Part shown: positions 8,476 to 17,239 of the stretch, piece by piece
Layout of the letters: every line of letters begins with the position of its first letter
Numbering within the stretch: position 1 is the first letter of the stretch
Notes under the pieces: generated by a model
Database searches by the model: none
What the model was told of the DNA's origin: nothing
Seen by the model: the letters and a program-made list of their open reading frames with translations, nothing else
Assembly (NCBI GenBank): GCA_050485425.1
Contig: JBJHBJ010000008.1
Span: 1 to 64,000, forward strand
DNA from: LSCE01 sp050485425
GTDB lineage: Bacteria; Pseudomonadota; Gammaproteobacteria; Nitrococcales; Aquisalimonadaceae
DNA: 64,000 nucleotides
Direction of reading: 5' to 3'
Program-made: the position numbers and the translations under genes

Positions 8476-8967
8476 CTAGCCCCCAAGGCTGAGATAAAGA
8501 TCGGGATTGAAGAATGAGGTACCTGCCACGTAGCGACGCTCGTCGCTCATGTCCGGCCCCGGCCCTTCCTCGGAACGGCCATCGAATGTGAGTTCCAGCT
8601 GCACCCCGCTCGGGTCGTAGATGAAGAGCTGCCAGAGGTCTGTCCCCGGCACGAGAAACTCCCGCCAGTCCAGCCCGTAGTCGCGGAAACGGCGGCGGAA
8701 GTCGTGGAAGCCGTGCGCAGTCAGGGAGAGGTGATCGATGGCGGCAGTGCCGACCGGCGCCACCCCGGTGTCGCCCAGCGCCGGACCGCCCGCATAGACA
8801 TGGATAATGGCGTCACCCCCCGGCGTCGAGCAGGCCAGCCAGGCCCCCGGATAGCCGAAATCCGGGCGCGGCGCCTGCACCAGCCCCAGGACTTTCTCGT
8901 AGAACGTGTTCGTGAGATCCAGTCGATCGGTCTTGATGGCGACATGGAAGAGACCGGTAATCAGCAT
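8476..8967 (-). CDS. VOC family protein (glyoxalase/dioxygenase superfamily)
   Basis: The 163-residue protein shows two beta-alpha-beta-beta-beta units of the vicinal-oxygen-chelate fold. Metal ligands are visible as His in FHVAIKT, His in IDHLSLT and Glu in QLELTF. The ATG at 8967 is preferred, with AGGGG five bases before it; a longer reading frame reaches 9015 but lacks family-like sequence. It opens the operon for the importer and flavin monooxygenase. VOC enzymes include ring-cleaving dioxygenases, isomerases and hydrolases, so it may process the hydroxylated intermediate. Exact reaction unknown. Confidence 0.82.
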   Translation of the reverse strand: MLITGLFHVAIKTDRLDLTNTFYEKVLGLVQAPRPDFGYPGAWLACSTPGGDAIIHVYAGGPALGDTGVAPVGTAAIDHLSLTAHGFHDFRRRFRDYGLDWREFLVPGTDLWQLFIYDPSGVQLELTFDGRSEEGPGPDMSDERRYVAGTSFFNPDLYLSLGG

Positions 8968-9413
8968 GCATACCCCTGTGTGGATCCGGGCACCGCAGAA
9001 AGTGCAGTGCAACATGAAATTGCATACAAAAATGCACTAAACGTGCCACTACTTTCATAAGTGGATGAACCTACTGATTTTCATACTTATTCATGACAAG
9101 CCTCCGTTCCTGCGCGCACCTCCTTCGGTAGCAGTTCTGCACCGTTGGGTGGCAGCCCTTGCAGCAAACGCCCCGATCTGGGTATCGCGCATACTTTGTC
9201 TACAGTAGGGAATACAGGGCGGGACATTCCGGCACGGACAATGCGGTGCATGCCGTGCCGAACGCCCCACAACGGTGCAACACGAGGCAATCACGGACCG
9301 ACGAACAAGGAGTTACGCTGGCATGGTGTATGCAGATGCTTGGTCATATTGTCGACAACATGCCGAAGCCCGCGCCCTGGATCATGCAGGGCGCCAGTCA
9401 CAGGACGCGCACT
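8968..9413. promoter_or_regulatory. Divergent control region between the VOC operon and xdhA
   Basis: This 446-bp stretch has no convincing long gene. It holds a TGCAT-N6-ATGCA inverted repeat at 9021-9036, about 55 bases upstream of the VOC start, and a TGTATGCA at 9327-9334 that differs by one base from the TGTATACA palindromes found elsewhere in the purine cluster. AAGGAG at 9307-9312 precedes an ATG at 9323 that opens a 44-codon frame ending at 9457, out of frame with xdhA and overlapping its start. That small frame could be a leader, but nothing in its sequence supports a protein. Confidence 0.4.
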
Positions 9414-10919
9414 ATGTCAGTCTCAGGAACGCCGATACGCTTCATCCTCGACGGTGAAGTGGTTTCCGTGACCGAAGTCCCGCCCACCATGACGCTGCTG
9501 CAGTACCTGCGCGAACATCTGGGGCGTACCGGCACCAAGGAGGGCTGTGCCGAGGGCGATTGCGGTGCGTGCACCGTGGTCCTGGGCGAGCTTGACGGCG
9601 ACCGCATCGCCTACCGCTCGGTCAATGCCTGCATCCGCTTCCTGGCGGCGGTGGATGGCAAGGAAGTGGTCACGGTGGAGAGCCTGGCCGACACGGGAAC
9701 CCCGCACCCGGTCCAGCAGGCGCTGGCGGACTGCCACGGCTCCCAGTGCGGCTTCTGCACGCCGGGGTTCGTCATGTCGCTGTTCGATCTGTACCTGAAC
9801 CAGCCGCAGGCCGGCCACGACGAGGTGATCACCGCGCTGGCCGGAAACCTGTGTCGCTGCACGGGCTACCGCCCGATCATCGACGCCGGATGCCGGATGC
9901 AGGGTTATCCCGTCCCGGCACGCTGGAGCCGTGACGACGCCCAGAACGCCGAACGGGTACGCCGGCTGCAGTCCATCCAGCACGACAGTCTCATGTCGTT
10001 CAGCGTCGGGTCAGGCAGCTTCTTCGCCCCGCGCACCACCGAAGAGCTGGCCGCCATCTACGACGCCTATCCGGACGCGGTGCTGCTGGCCGGCGGCACC
10101 GACGTGGGTCTCTGGGCTACAAAACAACTGCGGGACTTCCGCGAGATCGTGCATCTGGCGGACGTGGAGGAGTTGCGCCGGATACAGGTGCAGGGGGACA
10201 TACTGGAGATCGGCGCCGCTGCCTCGCTGACCGACGCCTACGCGGCGCTCTGCCTGCACTACCCCGCGCTGCGGGAGCTCCACCACCGTTTCGCCTCGCC
10301 GCCCATACGCAACGCCGGCACTCTCTGCGGCAACATCGCCAACGGCTCACCCATCGGCGACTCCATGCCGTTCCTGCTGGCCCTGAACGCCACCCTGTTG
10401 CTGCGGCGCGGGGAGCGGCGCCGGCAGTTGCCACTGGACGATTTCTACCTGGGTTACCAGAAGACGGCGCTGGAGCCCGGCGAGTTCATCGAGGCGGTTC
10501 AGGTGCCGCTGCCATCGCCGGCGCAGATGACCGCTACCTACAAGGTCTCGAAGCGCATCGAACAGGACATTTCCGCGGTCTGCGGCGCCTATTCGGTGAC
10601 CGTGGACCACGGCCGCGTCACCGCCGCCCGCATCGCCTACGGCGGCATGGCAGCCACCCCGCTGCGGGCGCCGCGCGCCGAGGCGGCGCTGCTGGGCAAG
10701 CCGTGGAACGCGGCCACCATGGATGCGGCGGCCACCATGTTGACCCACGACTACGCGCCGATTACCGACATGCGTGCCAGCGCGGGTTACCGGCTGACCG
10801 TCGCCCGCAATCTGCTCAAGCGGTTCTTCCTGGAACACGGCGGGACCGCTGCGCCAACCCGACTGGATGCCCTGACGCCGCACACGGAGGGTACGGACCA
10901 TGTCCCGAACATCCACTGA
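9414..10919 (+). CDS. xdhA: Xanthine dehydrogenase small subunit (2Fe-2S and FAD)
   Basis: The 501-residue subunit has two [2Fe-2S] sites: Cys45, Cys50, Cys53 and Cys73 in the plant-type cluster, then Cys112, Cys115, Cys147 and Cys149 (QCGFC and LCRCTGYRP). An FAD domain of the CO-dehydrogenase flavoprotein type follows (LLAGGTDVGLW, NAGTLCGNIANGSPIGDS). It passes electrons from the molybdenum site to NAD during hypoxanthine/xanthine oxidation to urate. The start at 9414 begins right at the ferredoxin fold; an in-frame extension to 9159 has no family-like sequence. It overlaps xdhB by 20 bases. Confidence 0.93.
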   Translation: MSVSGTPIRFILDGEVVSVTEVPPTMTLLQYLREHLGRTGTKEGCAEGDCGACTVVLGELDGDRIAYRSVNACIRFLAAVDGKEVVTVESLADTGTPHPVQQALADCHGSQCGFCTPGFVMSLFDLYLNQPQAGHDEVITALAGNLCRCTGYRPIIDAGCRMQGYPVPARWSRDDAQNAERVRRLQSIQHDSLMSFSVGSGSFFAPRTTEELAAIYDAYPDAVLLAGGTDVGLWATKQLRDFREIVHLADVEELRRIQVQGDILEIGAAASLTDAYAALCLHYPALRELHHRFASPPIRNAGTLCGNIANGSPIGDSMPFLLALNATLLLRRGERRRQLPLDDFYLGYQKTALEPGEFIEAVQVPLPSPAQMTATYKVSKRIEQDISAVCGAYSVTVDHGRVTAARIAYGGMAATPLRAPRAEAALLGKPWNAATMDAAATMLTHDYAPITDMRASAGYRLTVARNLLKRFFLEHGGTAAPTRLDALTPHTEGTDHVPNIH

Positions 10920-13242
10920 GATGACAGCCGGCAAACCGGTCAAGCACGAAAGCGCTCTGCTGCACGTGACCGGCAGCGCCCGCTACACCGACGACATACC
11001 ACTGCCCGGCAACACGCTGCACGTGGCCTTCGGCCTGAGCACGGTGGCGCACGGCCGGGTCGTCTCCATGGACCTGGAGCCGGTGCGCCAGGCCCCCGGC
11101 GTGGTGGCGGTATTCACGGCCGCCGACATCCCCGGCGAGAACAACTATTCACCGGCCCACGACGATCCCATTTTCGCGGACAGCGAGGTGCATTTTCTCG
11201 GCCAGCAGCTTTTCGCCGTCGCCGCCACCTCCTTTCAGGCGGCGCGCAGAGCCGCCAGGCTGGCCCGGGTGGAATACGAGGAACGCCCCGCGATCCTGGA
11301 CATCCCCACCGCATTGGCCGCCGAAAGCCATGGACTGCCCAGCCGCACCTTGCGCCGGGGTGATCCGGAGTCGGCCCTCCAGACATCGCCCCACCGCCTG
11401 CAAGGCCGGGTAACCATCGGCGGCCAGGACCATTTCTACCTGGAAGGCCAGGTGGCCGCCGCGCTGCCGCAGGATGACGGCGGCATGCTGGTCTACAGCT
11501 CCACCCAGCACCCCAGCGAGGTGCAGCACATGGTTGGCCACGCCCTGGGCAGGCACTGCCACGACGTGGTGATCCAGTGCCGGCGCATGGGCGGGGGATT
11601 CGGCGGCAAGGAGAGCCAGCCGGCGTTGTTCGCCTGCGTCGCCGCCATCGTCGCCGCCCGCACCGGCCGGCCAACCAAGGTGCGCCTGGACCGCGACGAC
11701 GACATGGTGATGACCGGCAAGCGGCATGACTTCCTGGCCGAATACGACGTCGGCTTCGACGAACAGGGGCGGATCAGTGCGCTGGACATGATGCTGGCCT
11801 CGCGCTGTGGCTATTCCGCCGACCTGTCGGCGCCGGTGAACGACCGCGCCATGTTCCATGCCGACAACTGCTACTACCTGGAACACGTGCAGATCGTCTC
11901 CCACCGCTGCCGCACCAATACCGTTTCCAACACCGCCTTCCGCGGCTTCGGCGGCCCGCAGGGGATGATGGCCATCGAGGCGGTGATCGACGATGTCGCC
12001 CGCCACCTGGGCCTGGATCCGCTGGCGGTACGCCGCATCAACTACTACGGTATCGGCGAACGCGACCTCACCCCCTACTGGATGCGGGTGGAGGACAACA
12101 TTCTCGAAACCCTGACCGATCAACTGGAGCACGACAGCCGCTACCGGCAACGCCGCCAGGCCATCGCCGCGTTCAACGCCGAAAGCCCGGTGATCAAGCG
12201 GGGCATCGCGCTGACGCCGCTGAAGTTCGGCATCTCCTTCACCGCCACCCAGTTCAACCAGGCCGGGGCACTGGTTCACGTTTATACCGACGGCACGGTG
12301 CTGCTCAACCACGGCGGCACGGAAATGGGCCAGGGCCTGCATACCAAGGTCGCCCAGGTGGTGGCGGACGAACTGGGGCTGCCGCTGGAGCGGGTGCGCG
12401 TTTCAGCCACCGACACCAGCAAGATCCCGAACACCTCGGCCACCGCCGCGTCCTCCGGCAGCGACCTGAACGGCAAGGCGGCACAGGCGGCCGCGCGCAC
12501 CATCCGCGGGCGCCTGGTCGAGCTGCTGGCGGAGCGCTACCGCATCGCTGCCGACGGCATCCGCTTCGCCGACGGGACGGTGCAGGTGGGCGATGACACG
12601 CTAACGTTCAATGCCGTGGTGAAGATGGCCTACAACGCCCGGGTCTCGCTGTCCTCCACCGGCTTCTACCGCACGCCGAAGATCCACTACGACAAGAATT
12701 CGCTGCGTGGCCGGCCGTTCTTCTATTTCGCCTACGGCGCCGCCGTCACCGAGGTGGCCGTGGACACACTCACCGGGGAGCACCGGATGCTGCGCGTGGA
12801 CGTGCTGCACGATGTCGGCCGCTCGCTGAACCCGGCCCTGGACATCGGCCAGATCGAAGGCGGCTTCCTGCAGGGCGCCGGCTGGCTGACCAGCGAGGAA
12901 CTGGTCTGGGACGCGCAGGGCAGCCTGCGCACCCATGCACCGTCCACCTACAAGATACCGGCGGTGGGCGACTGGCCCCGGGAGGCCCATATCCGCCTGC
13001 TGGAGAACGCACCGAACCGGGAGGAAACCGTTTTCCGATCCAAGGCGGTGGGGGAGCCGCCGCTGATGCTGGCGATCTCGGTCTACCATGCACTGCGCGA
13101 CGCCGTGGCGGCGGCAGGCGGGCCGCGGGCGGCAGGCGCCCTGTCCGCCCCGGCGACACCGGAGGCGGTGTTGCGGGCATTGGAAACGGCGACCGAAGCC
13201 GGGGAACCGGCCGACCCGGCCGCGGCGGAGGTCGGCGCATGA
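10900..13242 (+). CDS. xdhB: Xanthine dehydrogenase molybdenum-binding subunit
   Basis: At 780 residues this matches bacterial XdhB. Molybdopterin-domain motifs are present: MGGGFGGKESQ, AFRGFGGPQGM, NHGGTEMGQGLHTK and, near the end, AVGEPPLML with the catalytic Glu. The subunit holds the Mo cofactor where xanthine is hydroxylated. The ATG at 10900 has GGAGGG eight bases upstream and overlaps the xdhA end; a second ATG at 10921 is possible. It overlaps xdhC by ATGA. The purine substrate is supported by the downstream urate-to-glyoxylate genes. Confidence 0.94.
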   Translation: MSRTSTEMTAGKPVKHESALLHVTGSARYTDDIPLPGNTLHVAFGLSTVAHGRVVSMDLEPVRQAPGVVAVFTAADIPGENNYSPAHDDPIFADSEVHFLGQQLFAVAATSFQAARRAARLARVEYEERPAILDIPTALAAESHGLPSRTLRRGDPESALQTSPHRLQGRVTIGGQDHFYLEGQVAAALPQDDGGMLVYSSTQHPSEVQHMVGHALGRHCHDVVIQCRRMGGGFGGKESQPALFACVAAIVAARTGRPTKVRLDRDDDMVMTGKRHDFLAEYDVGFDEQGRISALDMMLASRCGYSADLSAPVNDRAMFHADNCYYLEHVQIVSHRCRTNTVSNTAFRGFGGPQGMMAIEAVIDDVARHLGLDPLAVRRINYYGIGERDLTPYWMRVEDNILETLTDQLEHDSRYRQRRQAIAAFNAESPVIKRGIALTPLKFGISFTATQFNQAGALVHVYTDGTVLLNHGGTEMGQGLHTKVAQVVADELGLPLERVRVSATDTSKIPNTSATAASSGSDLNGKAAQAAARTIRGRLVELLAERYRIAADGIRFADGTVQVGDDTLTFNAVVKMAYNARVSLSSTGFYRTPKIHYDKNSLRGRPFFYFAYGAAVTEVAVDTLTGEHRMLRVDVLHDVGRSLNPALDIGQIEGGFLQGAGWLTSEELVWDAQGSLRTHAPSTYKIPAVGDWPREAHIRLLENAPNREETVFRSKAVGEPPLMLAISVYHALRDAVAAAGGPRAAGALSAPATPEAVLRALETATEAGEPADPAAAEVGA

Positions 13243-14273
13243 CGCACTGGGCGGCCGACCTGCATACCCTGCTCGCCGCCGGCCAACCGGTGGTGCGGGT
13301 GGTCATGGCGGCCACGCGCGGTTCGGCGCCTCGGGAAGCCGGCGCCTGCATGCTGGTGCACGCCGACGGTGTCATCGGCAGCATCGGCGGCGGCAGGCTG
13401 GAACACACGGCCATTACCCGGGCACGGGCACTGCTCGCGCAGTCCGACGCACGCGCCGTGCGGCAGGAATTCGTGCTGGGCAAGGAACTGGAACAATGCT
13501 GCGGCGGTATCGTCGAACTCTGGTGGCAGCGAGTGGAAACCGGCGCCGCGGCCCTGTTCTCCAGCGCGGCACGGGAGCTGGAACGGGGTCATACGCTGAC
13601 GCTGCTTTCGGCCGAGAACGGCGATCACACCCTGCTGGATACCGACGGCGAACTGCTGGCCGGCAACGGCCGGCTTCGCCCGGACACGGCGGGTGCCGCT
13701 GGCAACCTGATATGCACGCAAGGCCGGCAGAGCGTGCTGGCGGAAACCCTGCAGCGGCAAGAGACACAACTGTGGCTGTATGGCGCCGGCCACGTGGGCC
13801 GGGCCATCGTCACCGCGTTGAACCCGTTGCCTTTCGCCGTGACCTGGGTCGACAACCGCACCGGCATGCTGCCGGAACACCCGCCCGCCGGCGTCCGCAC
13901 GATCCATGCGGCCGAGCCGGAGCGCACCGTGGCCGACGCACCGCCCGATGCCTGCTTCCTGGTGCTAACCCACGACCACGCGCTGGACTTCCGTATCGTG
14001 CAGGCCATCCTGGCACGGCAACAATTCGCCTTTGCAGGACTGATCGGCTCAAGCCCCAAGGCACTGCGATTCCGCCAGCGGCTGGCGCGGGAAGGGCTGC
14101 CCCGCAGCCTGATCGACCGGCTCACCTGCCCCATCGGCATCGGCGGTATCGACAGCAAACTGCCGGCAGCGATCGCCATCGCGGTGACCGCGCAATTGCT
14201 GCAGCTGCGGGAAACCCTCGCCCGCCGCGACCCGGCCGGCACCGTCACCGAACTGCGCAGCCATGAACGGTGA
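13239..14273 (+). CDS. xdhC: XdhC, molybdenum cofactor insertion/sulfuration protein
   Basis: The 344-residue protein has the N-terminal XdhC/CoxI domain (RGSAPREAGACMLV, IGSIGGGRLE, CCGG at the motif ELEQCCGG) and a C-terminal Rossmann-like domain (LYGAGHVGRAIV, TWVDNR). XdhC binds and protects the molybdenum cofactor and delivers it, sulfurated, to XdhB. The start overlaps the xdhB stop by four bases, so the three genes form one coupled operon. It ends six bases before the convergent FtsZ-like gene. Confidence 0.93.
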   Translation: MTHWAADLHTLLAAGQPVVRVVMAATRGSAPREAGACMLVHADGVIGSIGGGRLEHTAITRARALLAQSDARAVRQEFVLGKELEQCCGGIVELWWQRVETGAAALFSSAARELERGHTLTLLSAENGDHTLLDTDGELLAGNGRLRPDTAGAAGNLICTQGRQSVLAETLQRQETQLWLYGAGHVGRAIVTALNPLPFAVTWVDNRTGMLPEHPPAGVRTIHAAEPERTVADAPPDACFLVLTHDHALDFRIVQAILARQQFAFAGLIGSSPKALRFRQRLAREGLPRSLIDRLTCPIGIGGIDSKLPAAIAIAVTAQLLQLRETLARRDPAGTVTELRSHER

Positions 14274-14279
14274 CCGGAT

Positions 14280-14978
14280 CTACGCCGCCGGCCGTGCGGT
14301 CATCAGCGCCAGCAGGCGTAGCCGCCCCGGCTCCCCGGACTGCCGGAGCCCCAGCACCGGCAAGGCCTCCGGCCCCATCCAGTTCTGGACCGCGGCGGTG
14401 ATCGTATCCAGCGCTCCGGCGTCCTCGACGATATCCCCCAGCACCAGGAGCACGGCCCGACCGCCCGCACCCGCCGCCAGCCCCTGCGTCCGCAGCTCCG
14501 ACAGCAGCGCATCGACGGCCTGCCGGGCCCGACCGGGCCCGGAGGCGGCCACGTCGGCCAGCCAGCCTTCACCGCCGGCACCCAGCGCGAAGCGCAGATC
14601 GTCCGGCTCCACGCAGACCACGCCGGTCTCGGCGGTCAGCCGTTGCAGGGCGTCGAGCAGGCAAAGCAGACGGTCCATGCCATGTTCGTCGAAAGACAGG
14701 CCCAGGCAGATGTCGGCGTCAGACAGTCCCGACGCCTCCGGCACAACCAGCACCGTCAACACCGCCGGGGTCGCCCGGTCGGCCAGCCAGCGCTCCGCCG
14801 CAGCCCGGCCCGCGGGGTCGGCGACGGCGCAGTACAGCTCGGCCGGAACCGCCCCGGACAGGGCCACACCCGGTCGCTTCTCCCGCAACAGGGCCTCGGC
14901 GCGGTCGCCGAAAGCGGCCAGCGCGATACGAAAGGAGGCGCGCGCCTCCTCAGCGTTGTCCAGAAGCCACGCGTTCAT
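14280..14978 (-). CDS. Uncharacterised protein with an FtsZ C-terminal-domain-like region
   Basis: The 232-residue protein has no family I can name with certainty. Residues about 105-228 read like the C-terminal half of FtsZ: a helix ending in TGVVCVEPDDLRFAL (compare the FtsZ synergy-loop pattern GLINVDFADVRTVM), then AVLLVLGDI, a helix, and ALPVLGLRQSG followed by RLRLLALMT. The GTP-binding glycine loop GGGTGTG is absent and the loop residues Asn and Asp are replaced by Cys122 and Glu124. The gene overlaps uraD by 29 bases and shares its promoter, placing it in the purine cluster. The N-terminal 100 residues are unrecognised. The resemblance was judged by eye. Confidence 0.6.
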   Translation of the reverse strand: MNAWLLDNAEEARASFRIALAAFGDRAEALLREKRPGVALSGAVPAELYCAVADPAGRAAAERWLADRATPAVLTVLVVPEASGLSDADICLGLSFDEHGMDRLLCLLDALQRLTAETGVVCVEPDDLRFALGAGGEGWLADVAASGPGRARQAVDALLSELRTQGLAAGAGGRAVLLVLGDIVEDAGALDTITAAVQNWMGPEALPVLGLRQSGEPGRLRLLALMTARPAA

Positions 14979-15498
14979 GCAGTCGCAGCAGCGCGATGCG
15001 GTTGATCTGGATGATAGCGGTCTGGCGCTCTTCCTCCGGGGAATTCTGCAGCCGACGCCGGAAGGCGGCAAGAATGGCCTCGCGGCTCTGGCCGCGCACC
15101 GCCATGACGAATGGAAACCGGAACCGCGCCTTGTAGGCCTCGTTGAGCTGCTGGAAGCGCTGGAATTCCTCCGGCGTGCACTGGTCCAGGCCCGCACTGG
15201 CCTGCTCGCTGGAGGAGTCATCCGTGAGTTCCCCGGCCACCGCGGCCTTGCCCGCCAGATCGGGATGAGCCCGGATCAGCGCGAGCTGGCGGTCGGTCCC
15301 GGCCGCATCCAGCGCACGCGCCATGGCGGCGGCCAGTCCGGCAACCGTGTCCTCGCGCCCACTCAGGCCGGCATCCCAGGCAGCGGCGGCCACCCACGGG
15401 GAATGCTCGTAGATGCCACCGTAGCTCGCGATGAAGTCGTCCCGGCCCAGACTGCTGGGTCTCGGGCTCAGAAATGCGTCGGACACGGTGTCGGCCAT
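14950..15498 (-). CDS. uraD: 2-oxo-4-hydroxy-4-carboxy-5-ureidoimidazoline (OHCU) decarboxylase
   Basis: The 182-residue enzyme shows the family signatures: FIASYGGIYEHSPWVA near the N-terminus, the catalytic His in AHPDLAGKAA, and FRFPFVMAVRGQSREAIL near the C-terminus. It decarboxylates OHCU to S-allantoin, the last step from urate. The ATG at 15498 has AGGAGG eight bases upstream and is preferred over longer frames. It is transcribed away from uraH, with the FtsZ-like gene overlapping its 3' end, from a shared promoter containing a TGTATACA palindrome. Confidence 0.93.
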   Translation of the reverse strand: MADTVSDAFLSPRPSSLGRDDFIASYGGIYEHSPWVAAAAWDAGLSGREDTVAGLAAAMARALDAAGTDRQLALIRAHPDLAGKAAVAGELTDDSSSEQASAGLDQCTPEEFQRFQQLNEAYKARFRFPFVMAVRGQSREAILAAFRRRLQNSPEEERQTAIIQINRIALLRLHERVASGQR

Positions 15499-15550
15499 GG
15501 ACCGGCCTCCTGATGATGTCTGGAAGAGCGCTCTCCGGTTCATGATAATA

Positions 15551-15558
15551 TGTATACA
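15551..15558. promoter_or_regulatory. TGTATACA palindrome, candidate GntR operator (uraD/uraH)
   Basis: A perfect TGTATACA lies in AT-rich sequence between the divergent uraD and uraH starts (53 bases from one, 64 from the other). The same octamer occurs at 22114 and 22338 in the other divergent promoter of the cluster. FadR/FCD-type GntR proteins bind short palindromes of this kind, and such a regulator is encoded at 19699. Assignment is by position and recurrence. Confidence 0.6.
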
Positions 15559-15621
15559 AATACAATCAATATTGGATACAGTTTTCCGAAAGCACGCTGA
15601 ATGACACGGAGAGCAGGGGTT

Positions 15622-15975
15622 ATGGGCAGACTCACTACCCACATACTGGACACCGCCGCGGGACGCCCGGCAGCCGGCGTTCACATCACGCTGGAGCGTC
15701 TTACCGAGACCGGCACGGAGCCACTGGGCCAGACCGTGACCAACAGCGACGGCCGCTGCGACCGGCCGCTGCTGGAGGGCGCGGAACTGGAGCCCGGGAC
15801 CTACCAGTTGGTGTTTGCAGTCGGCGAATACTTCGCCCGCCACGGCGTCGACAACGGCGCACCCCGTTTCCTCGACCAGGTGGTGCTGCGCTTCGGCATC
15901 GCCGGACCAGACCAGCACTACCATGTGCCACTGCTGCTCTCCCCCTACGGCTACACCACCTACCGGGGCAGCTGA
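15622..15975 (+). CDS. uraH: 5-hydroxyisourate hydrolase (transthyretin-like)
   Basis: The 117-residue protein has all the transthyretin-related markers: N-terminal LTTHILDTAAGRPA with the active-site His, a central beta-sandwich, the HYHVPLLLSP strand with catalytic His, and the terminal YRGS tetrapeptide. It hydrolyses 5-hydroxyisourate, the unstable urate oxidation product, to OHCU. ATG 15622 has AGGGG seven bases upstream; an ATG at 15601 is less likely. It heads the uraH-puuD-puuE-allantoicase-allA operon. Confidence 0.95.
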   Translation: MGRLTTHILDTAAGRPAAGVHITLERLTETGTEPLGQTVTNSDGRCDRPLLEGAELEPGTYQLVFAVGEYFARHGVDNGAPRFLDQVVLRFGIAGPDQHYHVPLLLSPYGYTTYRGS

Positions 15976-16017
15976 CGCTCCCCTCCAACAACTCAGGCAC
16001 GGGCGGATACAGGCATC

Positions 16018-17223
16018 ATGGAAGCGCACCTGCACGAATGGGCCAACCTGCTGTTGCGCTGGACGCATTTCATCGTCGGCGTGGCATGGATCGGCGCTTC
16101 GTTCTACTTCAACTGGCTGGAGAACCACCTGGAGCGGCTGCACAAGCGGGACGGCATCGCCGGCGACCTGTGGGCGATACACGGCGGCGGTTTCTACTTC
16201 GTGCAGAAATACGCAGTAGCCCCGGAGAAGCTCCCCGCCACGCTGCACTGGTTCAAGTGGGAGGCCTATTTCACCTGGATCACCGGTTTCCTGCTGCTGA
16301 TCGTCGTCTACTACATGAACGCCGGCACCATGATGGTGGACCCGTCGGTGGCCGAGCTTGACCAAGGCACCGCCATCGCCATCGGGCTGGCGGTACTGAT
16401 CGGCTCCTGGTTCGTGTACGACGGCCTCTGCCGCTCGCCACTGGCCGGCCGGCCGATCTGGCTGGCCACGGTAGGCTTTGCGTTGCTGGTGCTGCTGGCC
16501 TGGGGGCTGAGCGAGATATTCAGCGGCCGCGCAGCCTACATCCATGTGGGCGCGGCCATCGGCACCTGCATGGTGGCCAACGTGTTCCGGGTGATCATCC
16601 CCTCACAGCGGGACATGGTGGAGGCGATGCAGGCCGGCCGCGAGCCGGATCCGGTGAAGGGCAGGAACGCCCTGCTGCGATCCCGCCACAACAACTACCT
16701 GACGCTGCCGGTACTGTTCATCATGATCAGCCACCACTTCCCCGGCACCTACGCGCATCCCTGGAACTGGGCGGTGCTGGCCGCCATCATGCTGATCGGC
16801 GCCGGTGTGCGGCACTATTTCAACATCCGCCACCTGCCGGAGCGCAAGGTGTGGATTCTGCCGGCGGCCGCGGTCGCCACCGCGTTGGTCATTGTCGCCA
16901 CCAGCCCCCAGGTGCAGGACTGGCGCACGGCCGACGCCGCCGGCAACGGGCAGGCGGAAGCGGTTTCCTGGGCACAGGTGCAGTCCGTCATCGACAACCG
17001 CTGCGTCTCCTGCCACGCCGCCAGTCCCACCCAGGCCGGCTTCAGCAGCCCGCCCGCGGGTCTGCGGCTGGACAGCGCGGATCTGATCCAGCGCCATCGC
17101 GATGCCATCAACCGGACCGCGGTGCAGTCCAGCTACATGCCGCCGGGCAACCTCACCGGCATGACCGACGACGAACGCGCACTGCTACGACAGTGGATAC
17201 ACCACGGCACCGGGGGCCACTGA
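16018..17223 (+). CDS. puuD: PuuD, membrane urate oxidase with C-terminal cytochrome c domain
   Basis: The 401-residue protein has about eight membrane helices with family-type motifs (RWTHFIVGVAWIGASFYFNWLE at the start, later NVFRVIIPSQR and RSRHNNYLTLPVLFIMISHH). The periplasmic tail carries one c-type heme site, CVSCH at 329-333, with a later Met (SYMPPGN) as likely axial ligand. PuuD oxidises urate to 5-hydroxyisourate and passes electrons to the cytochrome chain, not producing peroxide like soluble uricase. It replaces uricase in this pathway and sits 42 bases after uraH. Confidence 0.94.
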   Translation: MEAHLHEWANLLLRWTHFIVGVAWIGASFYFNWLENHLERLHKRDGIAGDLWAIHGGGFYFVQKYAVAPEKLPATLHWFKWEAYFTWITGFLLLIVVYYMNAGTMMVDPSVAELDQGTAIAIGLAVLIGSWFVYDGLCRSPLAGRPIWLATVGFALLVLLAWGLSEIFSGRAAYIHVGAAIGTCMVANVFRVIIPSQRDMVEAMQAGREPDPVKGRNALLRSRHNNYLTLPVLFIMISHHFPGTYAHPWNWAVLAAIMLIGAGVRHYFNIRHLPERKVWILPAAAVATALVIVATSPQVQDWRTADAAGNGQAEAVSWAQVQSVIDNRCVSCHAASPTQAGFSSPPAGLRLDSADLIQRHRDAINRTAVQSSYMPPGNLTGMTDDERALLRQWIHHGTGGH

Positions 17224-17239
17224 AGCCTGGAGACCCGCC

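Noticed and set aside
15499..16545. N-terminal extension of uraD through uraH and puuD antisense sequence
   Set aside because: OHCU decarboxylase homology starts at 15498 with an AGGAGG site; the extension crosses the divergent promoter.
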